Shown here: piece by piece, positions 7,838-15,506 of the stretch
How positions within the stretch are numbered: the stretch's first letter is position 1
How the letters are laid out: every line of letters begins with the position of its first letter
Assembly (NCBI GenBank): GCA_963832785.1
Contig: CAWHVF010000005.1
Coordinates: forward strand, 2,046,001 to 2,110,000
Direction: 5' to 3'
Length of the DNA stretch: 64,000 bases
Source: CAWBRT01 sp963832785
GTDB lineage: Bacteria > Acidobacteriota > Terriglobia > Terriglobales > Acidobacteriaceae
The notes under the pieces: model-generated
The model's input: only the letters and a program-made list of their open reading frames with translations
Databases searched by the model: none
Told to the model about the DNA's origin: nothing
Program-made: the position numbers and the translations under genes

Positions 7838-9585
7838 TACTCGTCCAGCATTTTTTTCAGGTCGGGTACGTGCCCGGCGGAAGCGCCGGCCGCGAATGGC
7901 TCATGGGTGAAGCGTCGCGGCAGGGTGTCATTGGCCCTGGTCACGCCGCAGGCCAGGTTCAGCAGCCTCTTCAGGTTGAAACTTCTCTCTCCCGCGCGCA
8001 GCAGTTCCGCCGCGTCAATATCCCAGCCGGTGACAAAGTTCATCCAGGTGACCAGGATCGGCAAATCCAGCGCCGTCATGGCAATGGAACAGAATTTCAG
8101 GCTGTTGGACAGCTCCGCATAGTTTTGTGCGATGGCCGCCGACCGGCCCTTTCCTTCGTCCGACAGACGATCCAGCGGCTTGGGAAAGCCGAGTCCGGGC
8201 ATGGCGCTGCGCTCCAGCGTATGGGTGCAGCCGCGGTGGCAGGCTCCACGATGCATGGTGGCGTAGCTGACGGCCAGGCTGGAGATGGCCCGCGGATCGT
8301 GATACGGCGGTTCCAGGCCCTTTACGTGCATGACAAATTTTTCCGCTTCCGCGCCAAGCTGCCGCGCCGCCCGGCGGGTTCCTCCCTGCATCAGCTTCCC
8401 CAGACCTTCTCCGCAAGCGACTTGCCGGACGAGCGACAATACGGCCTCGCCGTTTCCCCATTCCAGCTTCGGCCCGTGCGCGGGCTGTTCGATCAGGCCC
8501 CTGCTGACGGCTTCAAAGACAAAGGCCACCGCGCCGCTGACCGAGATCGTGTCCATGCCCAGGCGGTTGCAAATGTCATCGGCCTCTATGATGACCTTCC
8601 AATCGAAGACGCCGCATTGCGGCCCGAAGCCGCCGATGGTCTCGTACTCCAGCGGCGTGGTTTTGCCCGCCTGCGGCCCGGCGGGAACGCGCACTTCCTT
8701 GCCGCAGCCGATGACGCATGGCGGGCAGTGATATTTCCCGGCGGCATATTCCTTCATCATGACTTCGCCGCTGAGGTGCTCGACCAGCTCGCCGCAATTT
8801 CCGTTTGTCCAATTGCGGGCCGACAAGTCGCCGATGACGGCGTTGCCTACCGTTCCGCCGGGCGTGCCGAAACGGTGCGGGCGCGCCAGCTTCTCCAGCA
8901 TGAACGGCGTGAGCTGGCGGATGCTCTCTTGCAGCTCCCGCGGATGCGCCACCGGCGTGCGCAAGCTGCCATCGGCCACCACCGCCTTCAGCCGCTTGGA
9001 GCCCATGACCGCGCCCAGGCCGCAGCGTCCCGCCGCCCGGGCGTGACGGCCCTCGCTCATGATGCTGGCCAGCGGCATCATGCGTTCGCCGGGCGGGCCG
9101 ATGCAGACCACGGCTGCCTTGCTGCCGTAGCTGGAGGTCAAAATATCGAAAGTCTCGTAGGTGTCTTTTCCCCAAAGCGCCTCCGCCGGCGCCAGCGAAA
9201 GCTTGCCGTCGATGATCGCCAGCACCGATGGCGAGGGTGCTCGGCCGGTGATGGCGACGGCGTCGAAACCGGCGGCCTTGAGGGCGATGCCGAACCTTCC
9301 CCCGCTGTCGGCCTCGCCCCAGATTCCCGTCAGCGGCGACTTGGCGGCCACGGCGTAGCGTCCGGAGGTGGGAACGTTGGCTCCCGTCAGCGGCCCCGAG
9401 GCGAAGATGAGCACGTTCTCCGGTCCCAGCGGATCGAACTGGTGAAATGGAAACCGCTGCAGGATCCAGGCCGCCAGGGCCGTTCCCCCGATGTGCTTCC
9501 GCCGGACATCTTCCGCGATTTCTTCGATTTTTACGCTGCCGCCGGACAGGTCAATCCACGCCAGCTTTCCCATGTGGCCGCCCAT
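7765..9585 (-). CDS. aor: Aldehyde:ferredoxin oxidoreductase (tungsto/molybdopterin enzyme)
   Basis: A 606-residue AOR-family enzyme that oxidises an aldehyde to a carboxylate and reduces ferredoxin, using a bis-pterin tungsten (or molybdenum) site and one [4Fe-4S] cluster. The N-terminal AOR domain begins GKLAWIDLSGG and has the pterin-binding stretches SGPLTGANVPTSGRYAVA and WGEADSGG. Cluster ligands are visible as CPPCVIGC (CxxCxxxC, about residue 282), with a later cysteine in NLACGV. The ATG at 9585 has GGGAGG eight bases upstream. It is convergent with the liv-like operon. The window also holds moaA, an early step of the pterin cofactor pathway. The physiological aldehyde is unknown. 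Confidence 0.9.
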   Translation of the reverse strand: MGGHMGKLAWIDLSGGSVKIEEIAEDVRRKHIGGTALAAWILQRFPFHQFDPLGPENVLIFASGPLTGANVPTSGRYAVAAKSPLTGIWGEADSGGRFGIALKAAGFDAVAITGRAPSPSVLAIIDGKLSLAPAEALWGKDTYETFDILTSSYGSKAAVVCIGPPGERMMPLASIMSEGRHARAAGRCGLGAVMGSKRLKAVVADGSLRTPVAHPRELQESIRQLTPFMLEKLARPHRFGTPGGTVGNAVIGDLSARNWTNGNCGELVEHLSGEVMMKEYAAGKYHCPPCVIGCGKEVRVPAGPQAGKTTPLEYETIGGFGPQCGVFDWKVIIEADDICNRLGMDTISVSGAVAFVFEAVSRGLIEQPAHGPKLEWGNGEAVLSLVRQVACGEGLGKLMQGGTRRAARQLGAEAEKFVMHVKGLEPPYHDPRAISSLAVSYATMHRGACHRGCTHTLERSAMPGLGFPKPLDRLSDEGKGRSAAIAQNYAELSNSLKFCSIAMTALDLPILVTWMNFVTGWDIDAAELLRAGERSFNLKRLLNLACGVTRANDTLPRRFTHEPFAAGASAGHVPDLKKMLDEYYAFRGWDENGVPTAAKLAELGLA

Positions 9586-9700
9586 TGAAATTGCCTCCCG
9601 TTACTGCATAGATCATCTCATTCTTAGCGCATTTGAAGCTTCGGAAAAGGTGAAAATCTCTGGAGTGTCATCCTGAGCAAAGCGGTGTATCTGCTGTTGG

Positions 9701-10474
9701 TTACTCGTGCGACCTGAGTTTCCGCTCTCCCAGGCTTCGCAGCAAGGCGCATAGCCGCTCGGTGTCGATGGGATGGGTGAAGTAAGCCTCGGCCCCCGGT
9801 TGCCGGGCGAGGTTCTGCGAGACGTCGTCGTTCGCCGTGTCGGTGAGGTACACAACCGGTATGCCCGCCGTCTCGGGATCGTTCTTAAGCTGGCGGCAGA
9901 CTTCGAAGCTGCTCATGTCGGGCAGGTGGATGTCAAGCAGTATGGCATCGGGCCGGGTTTTCGCCAGGCGCAGGGCCTCCTCGCCGCTTCCCGCCTCCAG
10001 CACCTTGAAGCCGGTGTGCCTCAGAATGCGGGAGCCGGCGTAGCGGAAAACCTCGTCGTTGTCTACGTGGAGGACGGTGAGCGGCGGGGGAGTAGGCCGG
10101 GCGATGATGTCGGCTATCTTGCCCAGAAGCTCAGGCGGAGGGATCGGCTTGCTGCAAACCTGGAAGTTGAAGCCGCGCGTGCGCGCGCCGGCGAGCGCCT
10201 CGTCGGCGGGATAACCGGAGATGAAAAGCACGCAGCAGCCGGGAAGAAACTCCAGGATGCGCAGGGCGGCGTCGACGCCGTTCATCCCCGGCATTCTGAT
10301 GTCGCTCAGCAGGAAATCAGGCCGGAACCGGGCCGCGACTCCCATTGCCTCCTCACCACTGAAGGCGATGGCCGTTTTGTACCCCTCGGCTTCGAGAATG
10401 GCAGACAGAGTGATGGCTACCGGCCGCTCATCATCGACGACCAGAACCTTGCGGGGCTGCGCAACGCAATCCAC
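9701..10474 (-). CDS. Response regulator with two tandem receiver domains
   Basis: 257 residues made only of two REC domains, with no DNA-binding or enzymatic output. REC1 has the acidic pocket VVDDE (14-16), phosphoacceptor Asp58 in LLSDIRMPGMNG, and Lys in CSKPI. REC2 has HVDNDE, the acceptor Asp in LLDIHLPDMS and YLTD, but the usual Lys-Pro is His-Pro (YFTHPID), so its switch chemistry may be altered. The start is GTG 10474 with AAAGGA upstream. It stands alone, divergent from the TPR protein gene; its partner kinase is not adjacent. Such proteins act in phosphorelays or by protein contact. Confidence 0.85.
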   Translation of the reverse strand: MDCVAQPRKVLVVDDERPVAITLSAILEAEGYKTAIAFSGEEAMGVAARFRPDFLLSDIRMPGMNGVDAALRILEFLPGCCVLFISGYPADEALAGARTRGFNFQVCSKPIPPPELLGKIADIIARPTPPPLTVLHVDNDEVFRYAGSRILRHTGFKVLEAGSGEEALRLAKTRPDAILLDIHLPDMSSFEVCRQLKNDPETAGIPVVYLTDTANDDVSQNLARQPGAEAYFTHPIDTERLCALLRSLGERKLRSHE

Positions 10475-10483
10475 GGCGGTCCT

Positions 10484-10505
10484 TTGGTTGATAAAATATC
10501 AACCG
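10484..10505. promoter_or_regulatory. Inverted repeat upstream of the tandem-receiver gene
   Basis: GGTTGAT and ATCAACC form a perfect 7-bp inverted repeat with a short A/T centre, about 12 bases upstream of the response regulator start. Its position in an A/T-rich promoter-like stretch fits an operator for a dimeric regulator. No binding protein can be named. Confidence 0.35.
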
Positions 10506-10728
10506 ATTATAGCAGCTTTGTTGCTGTTTGCAGCGCGATTATGCCAGCTTTCACCGCCGCTGGCCAGGGCAATTTGGCGCCGCGCCGCCAGGCGCCCCGA
10601 TTCGGCGCTTAATTTCTTGACAGCCGTCACGCCGGAACACACAATCGGCACAGATCCCGAGTTTTTTGGAGCCCCGGACGGATTACCGGGCTCCGCCGTT
10701 TGAATTGTGCTTCGAGGAGGAACTCCGT

Positions 10729-11622
10729 ATGAGTTGCGCCCGCAAAAGATTCATTGCCGTCCTGGTGGTTGCATCCGTGCTCGTAATTTCTCACCTCCCT
10801 GCGGCCGCCCAGCTTGCGCGGCAGGCCGCAAAAAAGGGAATGCCGTCGCCGGCGCAACAGATGTCTGACGATTTGCTGCAGAACGATCCGCATTTGACCC
10901 TCTGGCAGGCGCGCAAACTGGTAGCAGCCCAGTTGGGGACGGCTTACTACAGCAGCGTCGAGCCCGGCAGCTTTAAGTTCACCCTGGATAGCTTCGAGTT
11001 CAAGATGCAATGGATACGGCAGAGGGAGTTCCGCAGCTACACGGTCGACCTCAAGACCTTGCCCAAGGTCTTTGCCAAGCGCCACTTTGCCGGCATCTAC
11101 CGCCTGCAGAACGAGGCCGGGAACGATATTGGGGAACCCTTCAAGCACATTTACTGGTATGGTGTGGGCTCGGATAAAACGACCGAGTCGCTGGCCAACG
11201 CCCTCAACCGCTTGCGCGAGATGTCCGGCGAGGACGGCATGAAGCTGCGCAACTTCGCCCAGGCGGCGGTCGAGTGGCGCGATACCGCTACCAAGCCGGA
11301 GATTCCGGAAGCCGTGCGCCAGCAGCAGTTGCTCGCCGAGAACGCTCTCAAGGAAGAAAAACCCGGGAAGGCGCTGTATCACTATGAACGCGGAATAGAG
11401 GTCTACCCGGTATGGTTCGAGGGCCGCTACAACGCCGCCCTGATCGCCGCCGAACTGGGCTACTACAGCGAGGCGGTCGAGCACATGCAGGCCTTCCTCG
11501 AACTGGCGCCCAATTCCCCCGAGGCGCCAGGGGCGCGCGATCAGATCGTGATCTGGAAAGACAAGGCCATGGAAACACCCGCCAGCGCCGAACAGCCGCA
11601 GCGAGGCATAAGGAAAAGATAG
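10729..11622 (+). CDS. Secreted protein with C-terminal TPR repeats, function unknown
   Basis: 297 residues. The N-terminus (MSCARKRFIAVLVV, then SHLPAAAQ) is a clear signal peptide cleaved near residue 28. The middle part, about residues 45-190, is not recognised. The C-terminal 90 residues contain two TPR-like helix pairs (ALYHYERGIEVYPVWFEGRY and AVEHMQAFLELAPNSPEA), suggesting a protein-protein contact surface in the periplasm. ATG 10729 lies seven bases after GAGGAGG. The gene is divergent from the response regulator and stands alone. I cannot assign a function. Confidence 0.75.
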   Translation: MSCARKRFIAVLVVASVLVISHLPAAAQLARQAAKKGMPSPAQQMSDDLLQNDPHLTLWQARKLVAAQLGTAYYSSVEPGSFKFTLDSFEFKMQWIRQREFRSYTVDLKTLPKVFAKRHFAGIYRLQNEAGNDIGEPFKHIYWYGVGSDKTTESLANALNRLREMSGEDGMKLRNFAQAAVEWRDTATKPEIPEAVRQQQLLAENALKEEKPGKALYHYERGIEVYPVWFEGRYNAALIAAELGYYSEAVEHMQAFLELAPNSPEAPGARDQIVIWKDKAMETPASAEQPQRGIRKR

Positions 11623-11760
11623 TCGAAGCCGCGCTTTTTCCGCGCCGCGTTGTTCGGCGCTGAGATGAAGCTGGGCGGCCGAGGGCGGCCGCCCCTACGC
11701 AGGCACGGGCCGCTCCCGGCCGGGCAAACCCCCCGCCATATCGGCGCGTAATGCCGTGCT

Positions 11761-13092
11761 TCAGCGGGCCGTGGCCCGGGCGTCTTCGCCGAAGGCCAGC
11801 GGCCGTCTGGTCATGGTCAGCGAGGTGATTGCTCCCAAGAACAGCAGGCACCCGGCCAGGATAAATGCGCTGCTGAAGCTGCCCGTCGTCTTGACGATAT
11901 AGCCGGTCAGAATCGGCGCAAAGACGCCAAAGGAGTTTCCGCCCAGGATCTGGAAACCGAGCGCGGTGGCGGCCATCGTCGGGTCCCAAACCAGGTCGTT
12001 GCACATGGCGATGTTCAAGGTAAGGGCGCTGGAAATGCTGGTCAGCGCCACCGCGATCAGCGCCACCACCAGCCACTGGTTGCTGACCATGTTGGTTACC
12101 AGCACCACGCTGGAGAGCAGGATAAAGACAATCAGCAACTGCCGGCGCTTGCCCTGCTTGACGGCCTCGGGAGTGAGGATGCTATCGCTCAGTTTTCCGA
12201 TGAGAATGCCCAGCACTACCGACAAGATGTAAGGCATGGCGGTGAACCAACTCGCCTTCATCAAGTCCATATGGCGCTCGCGCACCAGGTAGGAGGGCAG
12301 CCAGGCAAGAAACAGATACATGGTGTAAGCGCAGCATCCCTGGGTGATGAACTGTCCCCACATGGTCTTGCGGCTGAGCAGCAGACCGAGAGCGCCCTTG
12401 GTCGGAGCGGCGGCGGCCGCTTTGGCGGGAGCGCCGGTCTGGGAGAGCAGATAGTTGCGCTCGCCTTCGCGCAGCCATCCGCACTCTGCCGGGGCCCTGA
12501 AGAACTTGAACCAGAGGACCGCCCAGATAAGGCCGATCACCCCGGTAATGACGAATGATACGCGCCATCCCGTCTGCAAAATCAGCCAGGCGACGAAGGG
12601 GGCCGACAAGGCGGGGCCGGCAAAGGTTCCGGCATTGAAGATGGCCGTTGCCAGTCCGCGCTCGCTGGCCGGGAACCACTGCCTGACGACCTTGCCGCAG
12701 ATGGGGAACGAGGCCGCTTCTCCCACGCCCAGCCCGAGCCGCGCGGCCATCATGCTACCGAACCCGAACGTAGCCCCGGAAGCCATTCCGCCAGCCGACC
12801 ACAGCACCATGGAAACCGTGCCTACATTGCGGCTGCCGAAGCGGTCGGTCAGGCGTCCCCAAGGGATCAGGCATACCATGTAGGTCCAGAGATAGCAGGA
12901 AAAGATCCATCCCATCAGTCCCGGGTCCCACTTGAATTGCCTGGCGATGATCGGGGCGGCAACCGAGAGGTTGATGCGGTCCATGTAGTTGATGAACATG
13001 TTGGAAAAAATGAAGGCGGCAATCCAGAAGCGTCTGCCGGTCCAGAGTGAACCGGCTTCAGCGGGTGCCGATATCTTCTGCGTGGTGGCCAT
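11761..13092 (-). CDS. MFS transporter, anion:cation symporter (organic acid) type
   Basis: A 443-residue major facilitator with twelve predicted helices, most like the ACS family that imports hexuronates, glucarate, phthalate and related organic acids. Family marks are INYMDRINLSVAAP in helix 1 and GRLTDRFGSRNV in the 2-3 loop. It is the last gene of the minus-strand operon spanning 11761-18755, separated by about 55 bases from the gene before it. With a second MFS gene at the operon's head, two uptake routes appear to feed the same pathway. The substrate is inferred to be an organic or aromatic acid. Confidence 0.88.
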   Translation of the reverse strand: MATTQKISAPAEAGSLWTGRRFWIAAFIFSNMFINYMDRINLSVAAPIIARQFKWDPGLMGWIFSCYLWTYMVCLIPWGRLTDRFGSRNVGTVSMVLWSAGGMASGATFGFGSMMAARLGLGVGEAASFPICGKVVRQWFPASERGLATAIFNAGTFAGPALSAPFVAWLILQTGWRVSFVITGVIGLIWAVLWFKFFRAPAECGWLREGERNYLLSQTGAPAKAAAAAPTKGALGLLLSRKTMWGQFITQGCCAYTMYLFLAWLPSYLVRERHMDLMKASWFTAMPYILSVVLGILIGKLSDSILTPEAVKQGKRRQLLIVFILLSSVVLVTNMVSNQWLVVALIAVALTSISSALTLNIAMCNDLVWDPTMAATALGFQILGGNSFGVFAPILTGYIVKTTGSFSSAFILAGCLLFLGAITSLTMTRRPLAFGEDARATAR

Positions 13093-13146
13093 AACTCAAC
13101 CTTTCGTTGTGTAGTCCCAGCCGCCAGCGGCTGGGGGTCTGGACTT

Positions 13147-13851
13147 TCAAGCTTCGCGGAACAGGCGGCCCGTTCCCGGCAGGCAGCGACGGTCACCGAG
13201 CCGTCGCAGCATTTTCCACAGCGAACACATGTTGCTGGTGAGCACCGGCTTGCCCAGCTTGTTCTCCAGCAGCTCGATGATCTCCAGCGTGCGGAAGTTC
13301 GAACAACTGATGAATATGGCCTGCGAGCTGGGCCGATCCACCTCGCTGGCCAGTTCCGCGTTCTGCTCCGGCGTAAAACTGGCGTGCGCCGAGGTGCCGA
13401 GCCCCTTCAGCGCCAGCACCTCGATGCCAAAAGCGTTCAGGTACTGTGCCAGCTTGTCGTTCAGCCAGGGCTCGTAAGGCGAAGCCACACTGACGCGCGT
13501 GATGTTCATGGCGCGCAGGGCGTCGACCACGGCTGCGGCGGCGGCCACGCCGGGAATCGAAGTGGCGGACTCGATGTCGCGGATGATCTCCTGATCGTGC
13601 CCCGGCCCTTTTATGAAGCCTCCGGCCAGGCAGCCGTAGCAAATCGCCTGCACCTTGGCCTGGGCCAGCAGCTTGGCCGCGCCAGGGACTTCGGTCGCCA
13701 TGCGGGTGAAATTCTCTTCGTCATCGGCGGTGATGCGGATGCGCATCGAGTGCACGGACATGGCCGGGGTAACCACTCGCTGAAATTCGTACTCGTTGAC
13801 CGTGTTCCAGGAGGGCACGATCAGCCCCAGCTTTCTCTCCCATGGATTCAT
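13147..13851 (-). CDS. Asp/Glu racemase superfamily protein, maleate isomerase/arylmalonate decarboxylase type
   Basis: A 234-residue enzyme of the cofactor-independent racemase fold. The N-terminal motif GLIVPSWNTVNEYEF matches the maleate cis-trans isomerase and arylmalonate decarboxylase family. Two cysteines sit at the expected catalytic places: Cys74 (CYGC) and Cys183 (FISCSNFRT). A cysteine at both positions favours isomerase or racemase chemistry, since arylmalonate decarboxylase has only the second. It lies in an operon with a PDC-lactonase-like hydrolase and a TPP enzyme, consistent with handling an unsaturated or substituted dicarboxylic acid. The exact substrate is unknown. Confidence 0.8.
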   Translation of the reverse strand: MNPWERKLGLIVPSWNTVNEYEFQRVVTPAMSVHSMRIRITADDEENFTRMATEVPGAAKLLAQAKVQAICYGCLAGGFIKGPGHDQEIIRDIESATSIPGVAAAAAVVDALRAMNITRVSVASPYEPWLNDKLAQYLNAFGIEVLALKGLGTSAHASFTPEQNAELASEVDRPSSQAIFISCSNFRTLEIIELLENKLGKPVLTSNMCSLWKMLRRLGDRRCLPGTGRLFREA

Positions 13852-13905
13852 TCCTTCACCTCGTCTTCCGGAAGCGCCCGGCCGAAGGCGGCCGGGCCTG
13901 CGCCT

Positions 13906-14784
13906 TCAAAAGCGGAACAGCGCCTGCGGATTGTCGGCCAGGATTCGTGCCCTGACTTTTTCATCCGGCACCCAATCCAGCAGCAGATCGAACAGCTCGG
14001 TGGTGTTGGGCATCTTGCCCTTCATCATGACGTGCGGCCAGTCGCTTCCCCAAAGAATGCGGTCAGGGCGCTCCTTGACCAAGGCCTCGACCAGCGGAAT
14101 CGCCTCCGGATAAGGCGGCGCCTGGGCGGAGATGCGATAGCCGCCGGTGAGCTTTACCCAGCAACGGCCGCTGCGGAACAAGCGCAGCAGCGCCTGGAAG
14201 GCGGGCTGCTTCACTCCGCCTTCCGAGGGGCGGATCAGGCCGATGTGGTCGACCAGGAACTCGGTGGGCAGCTTGGCCAGCCGGCTTTCCAACTCGATGA
14301 GGTTGGCTGGGCGCAGCAGAAACTGGATGTGCCACCCCATGTCCTTGACGCGGGCGGAGAAGCGCTCCAGGTCATCGAGCGGCAAGCCGCCGATGTGCGC
14401 CAGGATAAAGCGCACGGCGCGCGCCCCGGCATCGTGCAACCGCCGCAGCTCCTTGTCCGGCGTCGAAAACGGGACCACCACCACCAGGCGCGCCGGCACG
14501 CCCAGTTGCGGCGCCGACTCCACCATGCAGCTATTGTCTTCGCCATAGACGCTGGGCTGCACCAGCACCGCCCGCTGAATGCCGAGCGTCGTAAACAGCT
14601 TGCGGCACGCCGAGGGCAGCGCATCCGGCGGCGTGTACTCGCGCTCCTCGACATAGGGATAGCGCGTGGCCGGGCCCAAGATGTGGAAGTGAGTATCGGT
14701 TGCTCCCGGCGGGGCTTTCAGCCGCGGTGGACGCGGATTGGGATCGGGAGCCTGGCACTCGGGAATCTTAGGACTGCTGCTCAT
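13906..14784 (-). CDS. Amidohydrolase family 2 protein, 2-pyrone-4,6-dicarboxylate lactonase-like
   Basis: A 292-residue metal-dependent hydrolase (PF04909). The metal site is seen as THFHI (HxH) near residue 30, a second histidine in VDHIGL, and the catalytic aspartate in WGSDWPH near residue 243. The opening GATDTHFHILGP is typical of LigI-like 2-pyrone-4,6-dicarboxylate lactonases and related TIM-barrel hydrolases. It lies between the maleate isomerase-like and VOC genes. This supports a ring-cleavage or dicarboxylate route, but LigI relatives act on several lactones, so the substrate is open. Confidence 0.82.
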   Translation of the reverse strand: MSSSPKIPECQAPDPNPRPPRLKAPPGATDTHFHILGPATRYPYVEEREYTPPDALPSACRKLFTTLGIQRAVLVQPSVYGEDNSCMVESAPQLGVPARLVVVVPFSTPDKELRRLHDAGARAVRFILAHIGGLPLDDLERFSARVKDMGWHIQFLLRPANLIELESRLAKLPTEFLVDHIGLIRPSEGGVKQPAFQALLRLFRSGRCWVKLTGGYRISAQAPPYPEAIPLVEALVKERPDRILWGSDWPHVMMKGKMPNTTELFDLLLDWVPDEKVRARILADNPQALFRF

Positions 14785-14897
14785 CTGTCATGAATCCTTT
14801 CCGGCTGGATTTAATAATGGCCTGATTTTGCAGTCCACCGGCCATACAGGCAAGCGGTTTCTGGCGCAAAAGCAGACCCGCTCTTGATGCGGAATTT

Positions 14898-15410
14898 TCA
14901 GTTCTTGTACAGGTCGGGGCGATAAGACGCCACGTCCGGGTACTCGACAAATTCCACGTAGTTGCCTTCCGGGTCGATCGAGTACAGCGCCAGCACGCCC
15001 TTGCGCACCTCGACCGGGTCTTGGCTGACGAGTCTCACCTGGTTGGCCTTCAGCCGCGCCACCATGGCCTGCATGTCCTGGATAACGAACGTCAGGTAGG
15101 CGATGCCCTGCCGCTGATATACCCACTCAGGCACGGGATTCTGCGCCGGGGGCACCTTCGGCTGGACAAGCTTTATGCGCTCGCCATAAGGCGTCTGCAG
15201 GCGCACGATCCTGTAGCCGTGCGGGGTCGCCCGGAACCTGCTGCTCATCTCCGGAGTTGTTTCGGCGTCGCCCACCAGGGCGAGCCCCAGGACCCCGGCA
15301 TAGAACTTCAGCATGCGCTCGATGTCGATGCATACGATGCCCGGCTCCAGCGGGGCCACCATCTTCAGCGACCACGATTCGCCGCTTTGCGCCACAGCGG
15401 TCTTCTCCAT
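14898..15410 (-). CDS. VOC (glyoxalase/dioxygenase-like) family protein
   Basis: 170 residues with two beta-alpha-beta-beta-beta modules of the vicinal oxygen chelate fold. Recognisable parts are DIERMLKFYAGVLGLALVG and the C-terminal DPEGNYVEFVEY with its glutamate. The usual metal-binding histidines appear replaced: the first strand reads GIVCID and the second module starts YLTFVIQD. A classical glyoxalase I or extradiol dioxygenase site is therefore doubtful. ATG 15410 follows AAAGGAG closely. It is in the middle of the catabolic operon, between the LigI-like hydrolase and the TPP enzyme. Confidence 0.82.
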   Translation of the reverse strand: MEKTAVAQSGESWSLKMVAPLEPGIVCIDIERMLKFYAGVLGLALVGDAETTPEMSSRFRATPHGYRIVRLQTPYGERIKLVQPKVPPAQNPVPEWVYQRQGIAYLTFVIQDMQAMVARLKANQVRLVSQDPVEVRKGVLALYSIDPEGNYVEFVEYPDVASYRPDLYKN

Positions 15411-15506
15411 ATGCGCTCCTTTCGTCGTAGCGCCGGCGCCCTCGCCGGCGGGTCCGCGCTGCTATGAAGCTCAGCAGACCCGCCGTCGTGGACGGTAGCG
15501 CTACTC

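Noticed and set aside
7870..9588. Long ORFs antisense to real genes (here over the aldehyde:ferredoxin oxidoreductase; similarly 13384-14793, 31720-33144 and 46502-47683)
   Set aside because: They are shadows of high-GC coding regions on the other strand, with Arg/Gly/Ala/His-rich compositions and no recognisable domains.
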